Assembly: GCF_018141005.1 (NCBI RefSeq)
Contig: NZ_CP046582.1
Coordinates: forward strand, 3,224,001 to 3,288,000
DNA length: 64,000 nucleotides
DNA from: Erwinia sp. E602
GTDB taxonomy: Bacteria; Pseudomonadota; Gammaproteobacteria; Enterobacterales; Enterobacteriaceae
Direction: 5' to 3'
In this document: in pieces, positions 33,380 through 42,821 of the stretch
Numbering within the stretch: the stretch's first letter is position 1
Layout of the letters: each line of letters begins with the position of its first letter
Made by a program: the position numbers and the translations under genes
The notes under the pieces: generated by a model
Database searches by the model: none
Told to the model about the DNA's origin: nothing
The model's input: the letters and a program-made list of their open reading frames with translations, nothing else

Positions 33380-33608
33380 ACCGGCGCGCGCACGCTCAGG
33401 CGCACAGCCTTGTAACCCTGTGCGCCCTCGTCGCGATACAACGCTAACCGGTCCCGGCAGTGGCCGCCGCAGGGGGGGACGGCTTACGGCAGCGCGATGC
33501 CTGCACGCAGCTCCCCGATGATTGCGGCTGCCGGGGGAACGACTCAGGCGCCAGTGATCGCTGCTACAACTCCCCGGCTATCGCTGCGGGGGGAGCGCCC
33601 TGCGGGCA

Positions 33609-34472
33609 TTACTCCTGCCCGCCGTACTTCTCCAGCAGCGCGGCGGCAATCGCCTCGGTTTCAGCATCGGCAAGTCCACGGTAATCCGTCGGGCGGAAAT
33701 GCATCTGAAATGCCGTGATGGTGGCCTGCTGCTGATAGGCCGCCAGCTGCGGCGTTACCTCATAGCCGTAGCGCGCCAGCAGCGCCAGCAGTTTAGACTT
33801 ATCCACCCGCTGACCCGCCGGGCGGCCGCCCAGATAAAACGCCACGCGATCGGCATCCGGCCAGGCCCCGACGCCCTGCTCAGCCAGCCACTGCCAGGGG
33901 AACAGCGGGCCCGGGTCCTGTTTGCGCAGCGGGGCAATATCGCTGTGCGCCACCACGTCCTGCGGCTGAATGCCGTAGCGCTTAACGATATCGCGGGCCA
34001 GCGGCAGCAGCGCCGCCATCTGCGCGGGTGCAAACGGCGTCCAGCGGATGCCGCCGGCCGTCTTTTGCCAGCCGGGGTTCTCAAGCTCAATGCCGATCGA
34101 GGTGTCGTTCAGCCGGGTGGCCCCGCGCCAGTAGCTGATCCCCGCGTGCCAGGCCAGCATTGACTCCGGCACCAGCCGCCACACCAGCGGCTGCCCGTCA
34201 TACTGCGGCGGGCTGGCCGGCAACAGATAGTGGGCGCTGACCGCATGGTTGGTCAGCGTATTCAGCGAGGGTGAAAAATCACCGGCGGTATAGTGGAGAA
34301 CCAGCACCTTAATGCGCGGGCGGGCACCGTACGCTTCCTGGCGGGTGTCGACCGTGTAACCCTGCTGCGGCTGCAGCCCGCGCGGGGTGATTGAGGTGAG
34401 CAGCCACACCGCCAGCAATAGCAGCAGCGGGCGAATCACGTCCAGCGGTCTTATTGCGGGCAGAGAACGCAT
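33609..34472 (-). CDS. amiD: AmiD-like N-acetylmuramoyl-L-alanine amidase, without lipobox
   Basis: AmiD is a zinc amidase of the Amidase_2 family that cleaves the bond between MurNAc and L-Ala, including on anhydro-muropeptides. The VLVLHYTAGD and VVAHSDIAPLRKQDPGPLFPW zinc-ligand blocks match E. coli AmiD, as does RGATRLNDTSIGIELEN; a C-terminal peptidoglycan-binding-like region follows. E. coli AmiD is an outer-membrane lipoprotein, but this protein has no cysteine at all: the N-terminus is a hydrophobic segment (about 13-28) without lipobox, so it is more likely membrane-anchored or secreted. The ATG overlaps the ybjQ stop by one base (TGATG). Length is 287 aa (E. coli 276). Confidence 0.92.
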   Translation of the reverse strand: MRSLPAIRPLDVIRPLLLLLAVWLLTSITPRGLQPQQGYTVDTRQEAYGARPRIKVLVLHYTAGDFSPSLNTLTNHAVSAHYLLPASPPQYDGQPLVWRLVPESMLAWHAGISYWRGATRLNDTSIGIELENPGWQKTAGGIRWTPFAPAQMAALLPLARDIVKRYGIQPQDVVAHSDIAPLRKQDPGPLFPWQWLAEQGVGAWPDADRVAFYLGGRPAGQRVDKSKLLALLARYGYEVTPQLAAYQQQATITAFQMHFRPTDYRGLADAETEAIAAALLEKYGGQE

Positions 34473-34795
34473 CAACGGGCCAGTTTCACCGCCGTACCGG
34501 TCACGCTGACCATCAGCATGCTGCTGTTTTTACCCACGGTTTCGTAATCAATATCAATGCCGACCACCGCATCCGCTCCCAGCGACTGTGCCTGCTGTTC
34601 CAGCTCGGCAAAGGCAATTTTCCGCGCTTTATTCAGTTCCTTCTCATAGGCTCCGGCACGCCCGCCGACGATATCGCGGATACCGGCAAAAAAGTCGCGG
34701 AAGACGTTGGCCCCGAGGATCGCCTCACCGGTGACCACGCCGCAGTATTCGCGAATCGGCTGGCCTTCCAGCGTGGGTGTTGTGGAAAATTTCAT
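34472..34795 (-). CDS. ybjQ: YbjQ family protein
   Basis: This 107-aa protein of the YbjQ family (UPF0145, heavy-metal-binding-like fold) has unknown role. Family blocks [20 protein letters not shown] and [17 protein letters not shown] are nearly identical to E. coli. The start at 34795 ([11 protein letters not shown]) is chosen by alignment; an open frame upstream is not conserved. It is translationally coupled to amiD. Confidence 0.93.
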   Translation of the reverse strand: MKFSTTPTLEGQPIREYCGVVTGEAILGANVFRDFFAGIRDIVGGRAGAYEKELNKARKIAFAELEQQAQSLGADAVVGIDIDYETVGKNSSMLMVSVTGTAVKLAR

Positions 34796-35164
34796 CGTAC
34801 GCACCTTATCATCAGAAGTGGGGAAGTTGTCCGGGGAGTAATAGTACGTTTTGCGCCAGCAGAAGCAAATCACCTGCGGCCATTGCGCCATTTTTCAGCA
34901 GCAAAATGGCGATCCCCGGCCAGGTGTGAGCAGATAATAAACAACGCCCGGTGGAATATGGCGCTGCGGCCCATCCGGTTTCGACATTAGTCACACAACT
35001 GCATAACCCCAGAGCTAAATTTACCCAAAATCGCTTACATCACGCTATGATGTGCTAATCTTTAACCACCCTGCCCGCATTTATAAATTTTAACCCACGA
35101 TGATTGCATAACTATTCTGTCGACGTTAAGATTCGCGGCATCAATTGCTATTCACTTTTTGCGC
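34796..35164. promoter_or_regulatory. ybjQ-artP divergent region (369 bp) with ARG-box-like sites
   Basis: E. coli carries ybjP here; no such gene is present. Two sequences resemble the ArgR ARG box (TGAAT-N4-ATTCA), each with about three mismatches: 35105-35118 and 35141-35154, read on the minus strand as AGAATAGTTATGCA and TGAATAGCAATTGA. ArgR represses artPIQM in E. coli, so they are plausible, although their 36-bp centre spacing is not the usual 21 bp. A 9-bp hairpin CGCCATTTT/AAAATGGCG lies at 34886-34911. Confidence 0.4.
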
Positions 35165-35893
35165 ATGAGTATTCAACTAAACGCTATTAACTGCTTCTAC
35201 GGCGCTCACCAGGCGCTGTTTGATATTCAACTGGATTGCCCGCAGGGCGAGACGTTGGTTTTACTGGGGCCAAGCGGCGCCGGTAAGAGCTCGCTGCTGC
35301 GCGTATTAAACCTGCTGGAGATGCCGCGTACCGGAACGCTCTCCATCGCCGGTAGCCACTTTGACTTCAGCAAGCCTCCCGCTGATGCGGCGATCCGTGA
35401 ACTGCGCCAGAACGTCGGCATGGTGTTCCAGCAGTATAATCTGTGGCCGCACCTCACCGTGGCGCAGAACCTGATCGAAGCCCCCTGCCGGGTGCTGGGT
35501 CTCAGCAAAGCGCTGGCGCACGATCGCGCCGCGAAGCTGCTGGATCGCCTGCGCCTGACGCCGTTTGCCGATCGTTATCCACTGCACCTGTCCGGCGGCC
35601 AGCAGCAGCGCGTGGCGATTGCCCGTGCGCTGATGATGGAACCGGCGGTACTGCTGTTTGATGAGCCGACGGCCGCGCTGGACCCGGAGATTACCGCCCA
35701 GATCGTCAGCATCATCCGCGAACTGGCCGAAACGCAGATCACCCAGGTGATCGTCACCCACGAGGTGGAAGTGGCGCGCAAAACCGCCAGCCGGGTGGTC
35801 TATATGGAAAACGGTTATATCGTCGAACAGGGGGACGCCAGCTGCTTCTCTCAGCCGCAAACCGCGGCCTTTGCCAGTTATCTTTCGCACTAA
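35165..35893 (+). CDS. artP: Arginine ABC transporter ATP-binding protein ArtP
   Basis: ArtP is the ATPase of the arginine importer. Walker [11 protein letters not shown]-loop [10 protein letters not shown], signature [12 protein letters not shown] and Walker [15 protein letters not shown] are all present. The ATG at 35165 ([16 protein letters not shown]) gives 242 aa as in E. coli; a TTG two codons upstream is not needed. It heads artP-artI-artQ-artM. Confidence 0.97.
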   Translation: MSIQLNAINCFYGAHQALFDIQLDCPQGETLVLLGPSGAGKSSLLRVLNLLEMPRTGTLSIAGSHFDFSKPPADAAIRELRQNVGMVFQQYNLWPHLTVAQNLIEAPCRVLGLSKALAHDRAAKLLDRLRLTPFADRYPLHLSGGQQQRVAIARALMMEPAVLLFDEPTAALDPEITAQIVSIIRELAETQITQVIVTHEVEVARKTASRVVYMENGYIVEQGDASCFSQPQTAAFASYLSH

Positions 35894-35907
35894 TTCAGGA
35901 TACAACG

Positions 35908-36639
35908 ATGAAAAAGATGGTTATTGCCGCCCTGCTTGCCAGCGTCAGCCTGAGTGCCGGCGCGGCGCAAACCCTGCGCTTCGCCACTGAAGCCTCCTAT
36001 CCGCCGTTTGAGTTTGTTGACTCAGACAACAAAATCCAGGGCTTCGACGTCGATCTGGCCAACGCCCTGTGCCGTGAAATGGCGGTGGAGTGCACCTTTA
36101 CCAACCAGGCCTTTGACAGCCTGATCCCCAGCCTGAAGTTCCGCCGTTTCGACGCGGTAATGGCCGGCATGGATATCACCCCGGAGCGTGAGCAGCAGGT
36201 GCTGTTTACCAAAGCCTATTACGACAACTCCGCGCTGTTTATTACCCAGAAGGGTAAATTCAGCGACGTGGCGGCGCTGAACGGTAAGCGCATCGGCGTG
36301 CAGAACGGGACCACCCACCAGAAATACCTCAGCGACAAGCAGACCGGGATGAAAGTGGTGCCTTACGACAGCTATCAGAACGCCATCCTCGACCTGAAAA
36401 ATGGCCGTATTGATGCGGTGTTCGGCGACACGGCGGTGGTCAACGAGTGGCTGAAGCAGAACGCCAGCCTGGCCCCGCTGGGTGAAAAAGTGACCGACAA
36501 AGCCTACTTCGGCACCGGTCTCGGTATCGCCGTGCGTCAGGGCAACAGCGAGCTGCAGGGTAAATTCAACGCGGCGCTGGACAAGGTGAAAGCCGACGGC
36601 ACCTATAAAACCATCTACAGCAAGTGGTTCCAGCAGTAA
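35908..36639 (+). CDS. artI: Periplasmic binding protein ArtI
   Basis: ArtI is a polar amino-acid binding protein of the ArtPQM importer. The signal peptide MKKMVIAALLASVSLSAGA is followed by the SBP_bac_3 fold (FATEASYPPFEFVD, GFDVDLANALCREM, NGTTHQKYL). It is 243 aa, as in E. coli. The E. coli ArtI ligand is uncertain, whereas ArtJ binds arginine. Confidence 0.95.
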   Translation: MKKMVIAALLASVSLSAGAAQTLRFATEASYPPFEFVDSDNKIQGFDVDLANALCREMAVECTFTNQAFDSLIPSLKFRRFDAVMAGMDITPEREQQVLFTKAYYDNSALFITQKGKFSDVAALNGKRIGVQNGTTHQKYLSDKQTGMKVVPYDSYQNAILDLKNGRIDAVFGDTAVVNEWLKQNASLAPLGEKVTDKAYFGTGLGIAVRQGNSELQGKFNAALDKVKADGTYKTIYSKWFQQ

Positions 36640-36642
36640 GTA

Positions 36643-37359
36643 ATGAACGAACTTTATTCTCTTGCCAGCGCCGCCGGGATGACCGTCGGCCTCGCCGTCT
36701 GTTCGCTGATCGCCGGGTTAAGCCTGGCGATGATCTTCGCCGTGTGGGAGTCTGCCCGCTGGCGGCCGCTGGCGTGGCTCGGCACCCTGCTGGTCACGCT
36801 GTTTCGCGGGCTGCCGGAAATCCTGGTGGTACTGTTTGTCTACTTCGGCGCGTCGCAGCTGCTGCTGACCCTGTCGGACGGCTTTACCCTCAATCTGGGG
36901 GTGGTGCAGATCCCGGTGCAGATGCAGATCGACAACTTCGACGTCAGCCCGTTCCTCTGCGGAGTGGTTGCGCTGGCGGTGCTGTATGCGTCGTACGCGT
37001 CGCAGACGCTGCGCGGCGCGCTGCAGGCGGTGCCCGCCGGTCAGTGGGAGTCGGGCCAGGCGCTGGGCATGCGCGCATCGGCGATCTTCTTCCGGCTGAT
37101 TATGCCGCAGATGTGGCGTCATGCGCTGCCGGGGCTGGGTAACCAGTGGCTGGTGCTGTTGAAAGACACGGCGCTGGTGTCGCTGATAAGCGTGAACGAT
37201 ATTATGCTGCAAACCAAAAGTATTGCCGTGCGCACCCAGGAGCCGTTTACCTGGTACGCGATCGCCGCGGCGATCTACCTGCTGATCACCCTGTTCAGCC
37301 AGGCGATTTTAAAACGTATTGAGCTGCGCACCACCCGGTTCGAGCGGGGGAACGGCTGA
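36643..37359 (+). CDS. artQ: Arginine ABC transporter permease ArtQ
   Basis: ArtQ is an inner-membrane permease with about five transmembrane helices. The HisMQ-type EAA loop ([20 protein letters not shown]) is present. It is 238 aa as in E. coli and starts 3 bp after artI. Its TGA stop shares a base with the artM ATG (TGATG). Confidence 0.96.
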   Translation: MNELYSLASAAGMTVGLAVCSLIAGLSLAMIFAVWESARWRPLAWLGTLLVTLFRGLPEILVVLFVYFGASQLLLTLSDGFTLNLGVVQIPVQMQIDNFDVSPFLCGVVALAVLYASYASQTLRGALQAVPAGQWESGQALGMRASAIFFRLIMPQMWRHALPGLGNQWLVLLKDTALVSLISVNDIMLQTKSIAVRTQEPFTWYAIAAAIYLLITLFSQAILKRIELRTTRFERGNG

Positions 37360-38027
37360 TGCTGAGCTATTTTCCCGAGCTGCTGAAGGGGCTGCAGACC
37401 AGCCTGACGCTGACGCTGGCCTCGCTGCTGCTGGCGCTGGTACTGGCGCTGGTGTTCACGGTGATTCTGGCGCTGAAGACGCCGGTGCTGAGCCTGCTGA
37501 CCCGGGCTTATATCACCCTGTTTACCGGTACGCCGCTGCTGGTGCAGATCTTCCTGATTTACTACGGCCCGGGGCAGTTTCCGACTATCCAGACCATTCC
37601 GTGGCTGTGGGCGCTGCTGTCGCAGCCGTGGCTGTGCGCCCTGCTGGCGCTGTCGCTGAACAGCGCCGCTTACACCGCGCTGCTGTTCCACGGCGCGGTG
37701 CGGGCAATACCGACCGGGCAGTGGCAGTCCTGTGCGGCGCTGGGGATGAGCCGCAAAGACCAGCTGCGCATCCTGCTGCCGTACGCCTTTAAGCGCGCGC
37801 TCTCTTCGTACTCTAACGAGGTGGTGCTGGTGTTTAAAAGCACCTCGCTGGCCTATACCATCACGCTGATGGAAGTGATGGGGCACGGTCAGATGCTGTA
37901 TGGCCGCACCTATGACGTAACGGTATTCGCCGCCGCCGGCGTGGTGTACCTGTGCGTCAACGGCCTGCTGACGCTGATGATGCGGCTGATCGAGCGCCGC
38001 GCGCTGGCCTTCGAGCGACGCCACTGA
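37359..38027 (+). CDS. artM: Arginine ABC transporter permease ArtM
   Basis: ArtM is the partner permease of ArtQ, 222 aa as in E. coli, with the EAA loop GQWQSCAALGMSRKDQLRIL. The start overlaps the artQ stop. A perfect 24-bp palindrome follows 5 bp after the stop and separates it from artJ. Confidence 0.96.
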   Translation: MLSYFPELLKGLQTSLTLTLASLLLALVLALVFTVILALKTPVLSLLTRAYITLFTGTPLLVQIFLIYYGPGQFPTIQTIPWLWALLSQPWLCALLALSLNSAAYTALLFHGAVRAIPTGQWQSCAALGMSRKDQLRILLPYAFKRALSSYSNEVVLVFKSTSLAYTITLMEVMGHGQMLYGRTYDVTVFAAAGVVYLCVNGLLTLMMRLIERRALAFERRH

Positions 38028-38032
38028 TCTGC

Positions 38033-38056
38033 CCGATGCAGGCGCGCCTGCATCGG
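38033..38056. other. Perfect 24-bp palindrome after artM
   Basis: The 12-bp arm CCGATGCAGGCG meets its exact complement with no spacer. As RNA it would form a GC-rich stem. There is no T-run, so it may attenuate artPIQM read-through or serve as a 3' stabiliser. A smaller hairpin (38086-38102) lies between it and artJ. Confidence 0.55.
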
Positions 38057-38151
38057 TGGATCACCCCCCTTCCCGTCCGCTTAATCGGCGAATCATTCGC
38101 CGGGCGATAACCGATACTGTTCAGCACATTTTTAGCGCAAGGAAAGAAAAA

Positions 38152-38883
38152 ATGAAAAAACTGCTTCTGGCCACCCTGCTTGCCAGCGTGACCTTTGGGA
38201 CATTTGCCGCCGATAAGATCCGTTTTGCCTCATCGGCCACCTACCCACCGTTTGAATCACTGGGCAGCGATAACCAGATCGTCGGTTTTGATATCGACCT
38301 GGCGAAGGCTCTGTGCACCGAGATGAAAGCGGAGTGCAGCTTTACCAACAACCCGTTTGACAGCCTGGTACCGGCACTGAAGTTCCGCCGCTACGATGCG
38401 GTGATCTCCGGTATGGACATCACCCCGGAGCGCAGCAAGCAGGTCAGCTTTACCCAGCCTTACTACGCCAACTCGGCCGTCGTCATTGCCAGCAAAGGCA
38501 AATACAACAGCCTGGCAGAGTTAAAGGGTAAACGCGTGGGGATTGAGAACGGCACCACTCACCAGAAGTACCTGCAGGAGCAGCACCCGGAGATCACCGC
38601 GGTGGCCTATGACAGCTACCAGAATGCGATCCTCGACCTGAAGAACAACCGCCTGGACGGCATCTTCGGCGATACGGCGGTAGTGAATCAGTGGCTGAAG
38701 GCCAACCCGAACCTGAGCACCGTCGGTGAGCACGTTACCGACAGCGCCTACTTCGGCACCGGGCTGGGCATCGCCGTACGCAAGGATAACGACGCGTTGC
38801 TGGCGAAGCTGAACGCGGCGATCGACACCTTACGCGCCAACGGCACTATCGATAAGATTAACCAGCGCTGGTTCCCGGAATAA
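38152..38883 (+). CDS. artJ: Periplasmic arginine-binding protein ArtJ
   Basis: ArtJ is the high-affinity arginine receptor for ArtPQM. The signal peptide MKKLLLATLLASVTFGTFA is followed by the SBP_bac_3 domain, paralogous to ArtI (FASSATYPPFESLGSDNQ, NGTTHQKYLQEQ). The ATG at 38152 has AAGGAAAG upstream and gives 243 aa, as in E. coli; the longer frame upstream is spacer. It is a separate unit downstream of artM; no clear ARG box was found before it. Confidence 0.95.
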   Translation: MKKLLLATLLASVTFGTFAADKIRFASSATYPPFESLGSDNQIVGFDIDLAKALCTEMKAECSFTNNPFDSLVPALKFRRYDAVISGMDITPERSKQVSFTQPYYANSAVVIASKGKYNSLAELKGKRVGIENGTTHQKYLQEQHPEITAVAYDSYQNAILDLKNNRLDGIFGDTAVVNQWLKANPNLSTVGEHVTDSAYFGTGLGIAVRKDNDALLAKLNAAIDTLRANGTIDKINQRWFPE

Positions 38884-38900
38884 GCCACGCCCGGATCTGA

Positions 38901-38939
38901 GCGGCTGGCGCAGCGGCAGGCCTGCGCTGCACCAGCCGC
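38901..38939. terminator. Long hairpin between convergent artJ and rlmC
   Basis: A 15-bp stem with one mismatch (38901-38915 with 38925-38939) and a 9-nt loop fills almost the whole 57-bp gap between the two stop codons. No T-run follows on either strand, so termination is inferred from position. Confidence 0.45.
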
Positions 38940-38940
38940 C

Positions 38941-40068
38941 TCAGACGCGCTGTAACAGCGTCAGCACTTCATAGTGCGCGGTGTGCGGGAACATATCAAA
39001 CAGCTGCACCCGCACGATGCGGTAAGCGCTGAGGCGGCCGATGTCGCTGGCCATGCTGACGGCGTTACAGCTCGAATAGAGGATCCACGGCGGGGCCATC
39101 TTCTCCAGATAATCGCAGAGCGCTTCGCCAATACCGCGACGCGGCGGATTCACCAGCACCAGCTCCGGCACGCTGCCTTCGGCGGTGGCAAAGGCGGTGG
39201 AATCCAGCGCGGCAAAACTCACCCGTTCCAGCCCCATCTCAGCGGCGGACCGCTGCGCGCAGGCGATCGCCTCTTTGCTGATCTCGATGCCGGTCAGCTG
39301 CATCTGCGGCGTGGCACAGTGCAGGCCAAAACCGCCAACGCCGCAGAACAGGTCCCACATCGCGCTGATGTTCAGCTCGCGCACCCAGTCGCGGGCGGTG
39401 GCGTAAAGCCCGGCTGCCACCTGAGGGTTGGTCTGGAAGAAGCTTTTCGGCAGCACCGAGAGCGGCACGTCGTTAAAGCGTTCGCTGAGCACCTGATTTT
39501 CGGTTAACGGGATCTCCTCCTCCCCTTCCATAATCGCCATCGGCACCGGCTGAATATTGGCCGAAATCGCCGCCAGCTGCGGCAACGCCTGCCGTAACGC
39601 CGGCAGCGCCGCGCGCAGCTGTGCCAGTTTGGCGGTGGATCGCAGCACAAAGCGCAGCATCAGCTGGCCGCTGAACTGGCTTTCGGTCAGCAGGATGTAC
39701 TTCAGCTCGCCGCGGCGGCGCGCCACGTTATACGGGGTCAGCCCGGCGCGGGCGATAAACGGGCGCAGTTCGGCAAACACGGCGGCAAAGCTGTCGGGAT
39801 AGAGCGGGCAGTCGGCCAGGTCAACCGGCGTGCCGTCACGGTGCAGCATCCCCAGCAGCGGGCGTTCAACGCTGCCGCTGACCACCATCTTGGCTTTATT
39901 GCGGAATTTTTGCTGCGGTGATACCACCGGCTCTCGCCACTGCGCCACGGGAAAAGCGTCCAGCAGCTGCTGCAGATGCGACTGTTTCTGTGTAAGTTGC
40001 TGAGGGTATGGGGTTTCAAGCCACTGGCATGAGCGGCAGCGGCCGGCGTCATAGAGCGCGCAATGCAT
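38941..40068 (-). CDS. rlmC: 23S rRNA (uracil-747-C5)-methyltransferase RlmC
   Basis: RlmC (RumB) is a SAM-dependent RNA m5U methyltransferase with an iron-sulfur cluster. The Cys ligands appear as Cys3, Cys11 and Cys14 ([12 protein letters not shown]) plus CPLY further on. The SAM site is [14 protein letters not shown] and the catalytic cysteine is in [19 protein letters not shown] is also typical. The start at 40068 ([11 protein letters not shown]) matches E. coli [11 protein letters not shown] and gives 375 aa, the same length. Confidence 0.97.
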   Translation of the reverse strand: MHCALYDAGRCRSCQWLETPYPQQLTQKQSHLQQLLDAFPVAQWREPVVSPQQKFRNKAKMVVSGSVERPLLGMLHRDGTPVDLADCPLYPDSFAAVFAELRPFIARAGLTPYNVARRRGELKYILLTESQFSGQLMLRFVLRSTAKLAQLRAALPALRQALPQLAAISANIQPVPMAIMEGEEEIPLTENQVLSERFNDVPLSVLPKSFFQTNPQVAAGLYATARDWVRELNISAMWDLFCGVGGFGLHCATPQMQLTGIEISKEAIACAQRSAAEMGLERVSFAALDSTAFATAEGSVPELVLVNPPRRGIGEALCDYLEKMAPPWILYSSCNAVSMASDIGRLSAYRIVRVQLFDMFPHTAHYEVLTLLQRV

Positions 40069-40137
40069 GTTGATATCCGGGGAACAAAAGTGCAGTGCGC
40101 CAGTATACATTGAAACCGCCGGGGATGGCAGCTTCCG

Positions 40138-40623
40138 CTATCTTCCCGGGCGGCGGTAAAACGCCCGGCTGCTCTGCGGCACAAACAGCAGCAGCAGCAC
40201 CAGCAGGTCCGGGAAGCGGCTGGCGGCCAGCGAACGCACCATCTGCAGGGTGCTCTCGCCGTTAAGGCTGAAAATTTCCGGATAGAAGCCGCTGACCGAG
40301 GCGACCAGCATATAGATAACCGTTAACAGCTGGGCGGCAAGAAAACCCCAGCGCCCCCAGTTCTGGCCGCGCAGCACGGCAAAGGCACAGCGCAGTTCGG
40401 CAAAAAACAGCAGCTGGCTGGCGACAAACAGCAGCGTCGAATCCCATGACTGCGCGCTGCGGTGGACAAAGTTCAGCGCCTCCTGCCATCCCAGCTCGTT
40501 GGCCAGCAGCAGCACGCCGATCAGCCGCGTGGCGATGATGGCGCTGGCCGCCACCCATACCGGCACCGGAATAGCGGCTTCCCGCCCGGATAATACCGAA
40601 CCGGCCCTGAACACCTCTGACAT
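40138..40623 (-). CDS. ybjO: YbjO family inner-membrane protein
   Basis: This is a small membrane protein of unknown function with about four hydrophobic segments. It resembles E. coli YbjO in length (161 vs 162 aa), in FVHRSAQSWDSTLLFVASQL and in the C-terminal LLLLFVPQSSRAFYR, and in its place between rlmC and potI. The start at 40623 is chosen for its AGGAGAG ribosome-binding site; 15 codons upstream are discarded. Confidence 0.88.
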   Translation of the reverse strand: MSEVFRAGSVLSGREAAIPVPVWVAASAIIATRLIGVLLLANELGWQEALNFVHRSAQSWDSTLLFVASQLLFFAELRCAFAVLRGQNWGRWGFLAAQLLTVIYMLVASVSGFYPEIFSLNGESTLQMVRSLAASRFPDLLVLLLLFVPQSSRAFYRRPGR

Positions 40624-40965
40624 TATGCTCTCCTGCTGTTTGCCGATGGCGCTGCCCATTACCGTCACCCTGACTGAGCGTGTGACAATACTCCTGACTG
40701 AAGTGACAGAATATTCCGCTAACCGCCTGAATAAAAGCAGGAATTAAATAATAGCCTCAAAAATAATGCCTGTTTTTAAGTATTATCTTATAGATAACCC
40801 TGCCTCATTTTATTTAGTTCAAAACGGCAGAAGTTGCCAGCCATGACGCTGTTTTTTTGTGCGATTTAATAATGACAGCAGGAAAAGAGGAATAAGAGGA
40901 AGGTGCAGAAACGTCGCTCAGCGCTCAGTACGCCGGCAGGCGGAATAACCTGGCCGTGCGGGGGG
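40624..40965. promoter_or_regulatory. ybjO upstream region (about 340 bp, no gene)
   Basis: The stretch is AT-rich around 40740-40820 and probably holds the ybjO promoter. No gene, repeat or recognisable operator was seen. Confidence 0.4.
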
Positions 40966-41001
40966 ATAAAAACAGCGGGAACGGCCTGAACCGTTCCCGC
41001 T
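40966..41001 (-). terminator. Terminator of the potFGHI operon
   Basis: A perfect 11-bp stem AGCGGGAACGG / CCGTTCCCGCT with a 6-nt loop is followed, on the minus strand, by five T. It lies just after the potI stop. Confidence 0.93.
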
Positions 41002-41006
41002 ACAGG

Positions 41007-41849
41007 TTACTGCCCGCGCGCCCGCTGAATATCTTTCAGGCGCTGCTTCTCTTCTTGGGCCATCAGTCGCCAGGCAACAAAGCCGACGAGTCCGACCACG
41101 AACAGGATCAGCGAGGCCAGCGCGTTGATCTCCGGGTTAACCCCGCGGCGCACCGTGGCAAAGATCTGCATCGGCAGCGTGGTGGCACCCGGCCCGGTGA
41201 CGAAGCTGGAGATCACCAGGTCATCGAGCGACAGGGTGAACGCCAGCAGCCAGCCGGTGACCAGCGCCGGAGCGATCATCGGAACGGTGATCACAAAGAA
41301 CACCTTCAGCGGTGCCGCACCCAGGTCCATCGCCGCCTCCTCTATCGAGCGGTCCAGCTCGCGCAGCCGCGAGTTAACCACCACCGCCACGTAGGCGGTA
41401 CAGAAGGTGACGTGGGCCAGCCAGATGGTCAGCATGCCGCGATCGGCCGGCCAGCCAAAGGCGTTGGCCATCGCCACAAACAGCAGCAGCAGCGACAGGC
41501 CGGTGATCACGTCGGGCATCACCAGCGGCGCGGTGAGCATAAAGGCAAAGCCGGTATGACCACGGAAACGGCCAAAGCGCACGATAATCACCGCGGCGAT
41601 GGTGCCGAGGATCACCGCGGCAGTGGCCGACAGCGCGGCGATAGTCAGGCTGAGGGTGACCGCGCTTATCATCGCATCGTCGTTAAACAGCACCTTATAC
41701 CAGTGCAGCGAGAAGCTCTCCCATGCCGCCAGCTGCGAGGAGTTAAACGAGTAGACCACCAGCAGCAGCATCGGCGCGTAAAGAAAGAAGAAGCATACCG
41801 CGAGGATCAGCGTGCGCCACTTCGAACGAATGGTTGGCAACTGATTCAT
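41007..41849 (-). CDS. potI: Putrescine ABC transporter permease PotI
   Basis: PotI is one of two inner-membrane permeases of the putrescine importer PotFGHI. Six hydrophobic segments are visible with the EAA loop SIEEAAMDLGAAPLKVFFVI and the conserved APLVMPDVITGLSLLLLF. It is 280 aa (E. coli 281). The start overlaps the potH end by 4 bp. Confidence 0.96.
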   Translation of the reverse strand: MNQLPTIRSKWRTLILAVCFFFLYAPMLLLVVYSFNSSQLAAWESFSLHWYKVLFNDDAMISAVTLSLTIAALSATAAVILGTIAAVIIVRFGRFRGHTGFAFMLTAPLVMPDVITGLSLLLLFVAMANAFGWPADRGMLTIWLAHVTFCTAYVAVVVNSRLRELDRSIEEAAMDLGAAPLKVFFVITVPMIAPALVTGWLLAFTLSLDDLVISSFVTGPGATTLPMQIFATVRRGVNPEINALASLILFVVGLVGFVAWRLMAQEEKQRLKDIQRARGQ

Positions 41850-42811
41850 GCTTTATCCCCCATCTCTTTATTCTGATGCTTGTGGAACCAGATAATCGGC
41901 AGGATCAGGATCAGCAGAATAATCACCGCCAGCGCCGAGGCGACCGGCCAGTCACGGTTGTTAAAGAACTCCTGCCACAGCACGCGGCCGATCATAATGC
42001 TGTCCGGGCCACCGAGCAGTTCCGGGATCACGTACTCCCCTACCGCCGGAATAAACACCAGCATTGAACCGGCAATGATGCCGCCTTTGGTTAACGGCAC
42101 GATCACGCTGAAGAAGGTTTTCATCGGACGCGCGCCCAGATCGAGCGAGGCCTCCACCAGCGAGTAATCGATGCGCGTTAGCGCGGTGTAAATCGGCAAC
42201 ACCATAAACGGCAGGTAGCAGTAAACGATGCCGATATACACCGCCAGGTTGGTATATAAGATGGCAACTGGCTGATCGGTCAGACCCGTCCACATCAGAA
42301 AACGGTTCAATATGCCGTTATCGTTGAGGATGCCCATCCAGGCGTAGACGCGCACCAGAAACGAGGTCCACGACGGCAGGATCACCAGCAGCAGCAAAAT
42401 ATTGCGCGTCGACGGCCTGGCGTGCGCCACCGCCCACGCCAGCGGGTAGCCGATCAGCAGGCAGATCGCCGTTGAGATCGCCGCCACCTGCAGCGAGTGC
42501 AGATAGGCATCAATATAGAGCGCATCATCGGTCAGGGTGAAATAGTTGGCGAAGTTAAGCGCCACGGTCAGCTGGTCGTCCGCCCAGCTCAGCAGCTCGG
42601 TATACGGCGGAATGGCGCGCGCCACCTCAGCAAAGCTGATCTTCAGCACGATCAGGAACGGCAGTAAAAACAGCAACAGCAGCCAGACGTAAGGCAGCGC
42701 GATCACCAGCTTGCGGCCGTGCGCCATCTGCAGACGGGTCAGCAGCCCTTTAATACCGGTCTGCTGGCCGCTTGGCGCTCTGGCGCGGCGTTCGGTAAAT
42801 AGTTGGCTCAT
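41846..42811 (-). CDS. potH: Putrescine ABC transporter permease PotH
   Basis: PotH is the partner permease of PotI, 321 aa (E. coli 317). The EAA loop VEASLDLGARPMKTFFSVI and the IPAVGEYVIPELLGG segment are present. It begins 10 bp after the potG stop and overlaps potI by 4 bp. Confidence 0.96.
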   Translation of the reverse strand: MSQLFTERRARAPSGQQTGIKGLLTRLQMAHGRKLVIALPYVWLLLLFLLPFLIVLKISFAEVARAIPPYTELLSWADDQLTVALNFANYFTLTDDALYIDAYLHSLQVAAISTAICLLIGYPLAWAVAHARPSTRNILLLLVILPSWTSFLVRVYAWMGILNDNGILNRFLMWTGLTDQPVAILYTNLAVYIGIVYCYLPFMVLPIYTALTRIDYSLVEASLDLGARPMKTFFSVIVPLTKGGIIAGSMLVFIPAVGEYVIPELLGGPDSIMIGRVLWQEFFNNRDWPVASALAVIILLILILPIIWFHKHQNKEMGDKA

Positions 42812-42821
42812 TACTCCTCCA

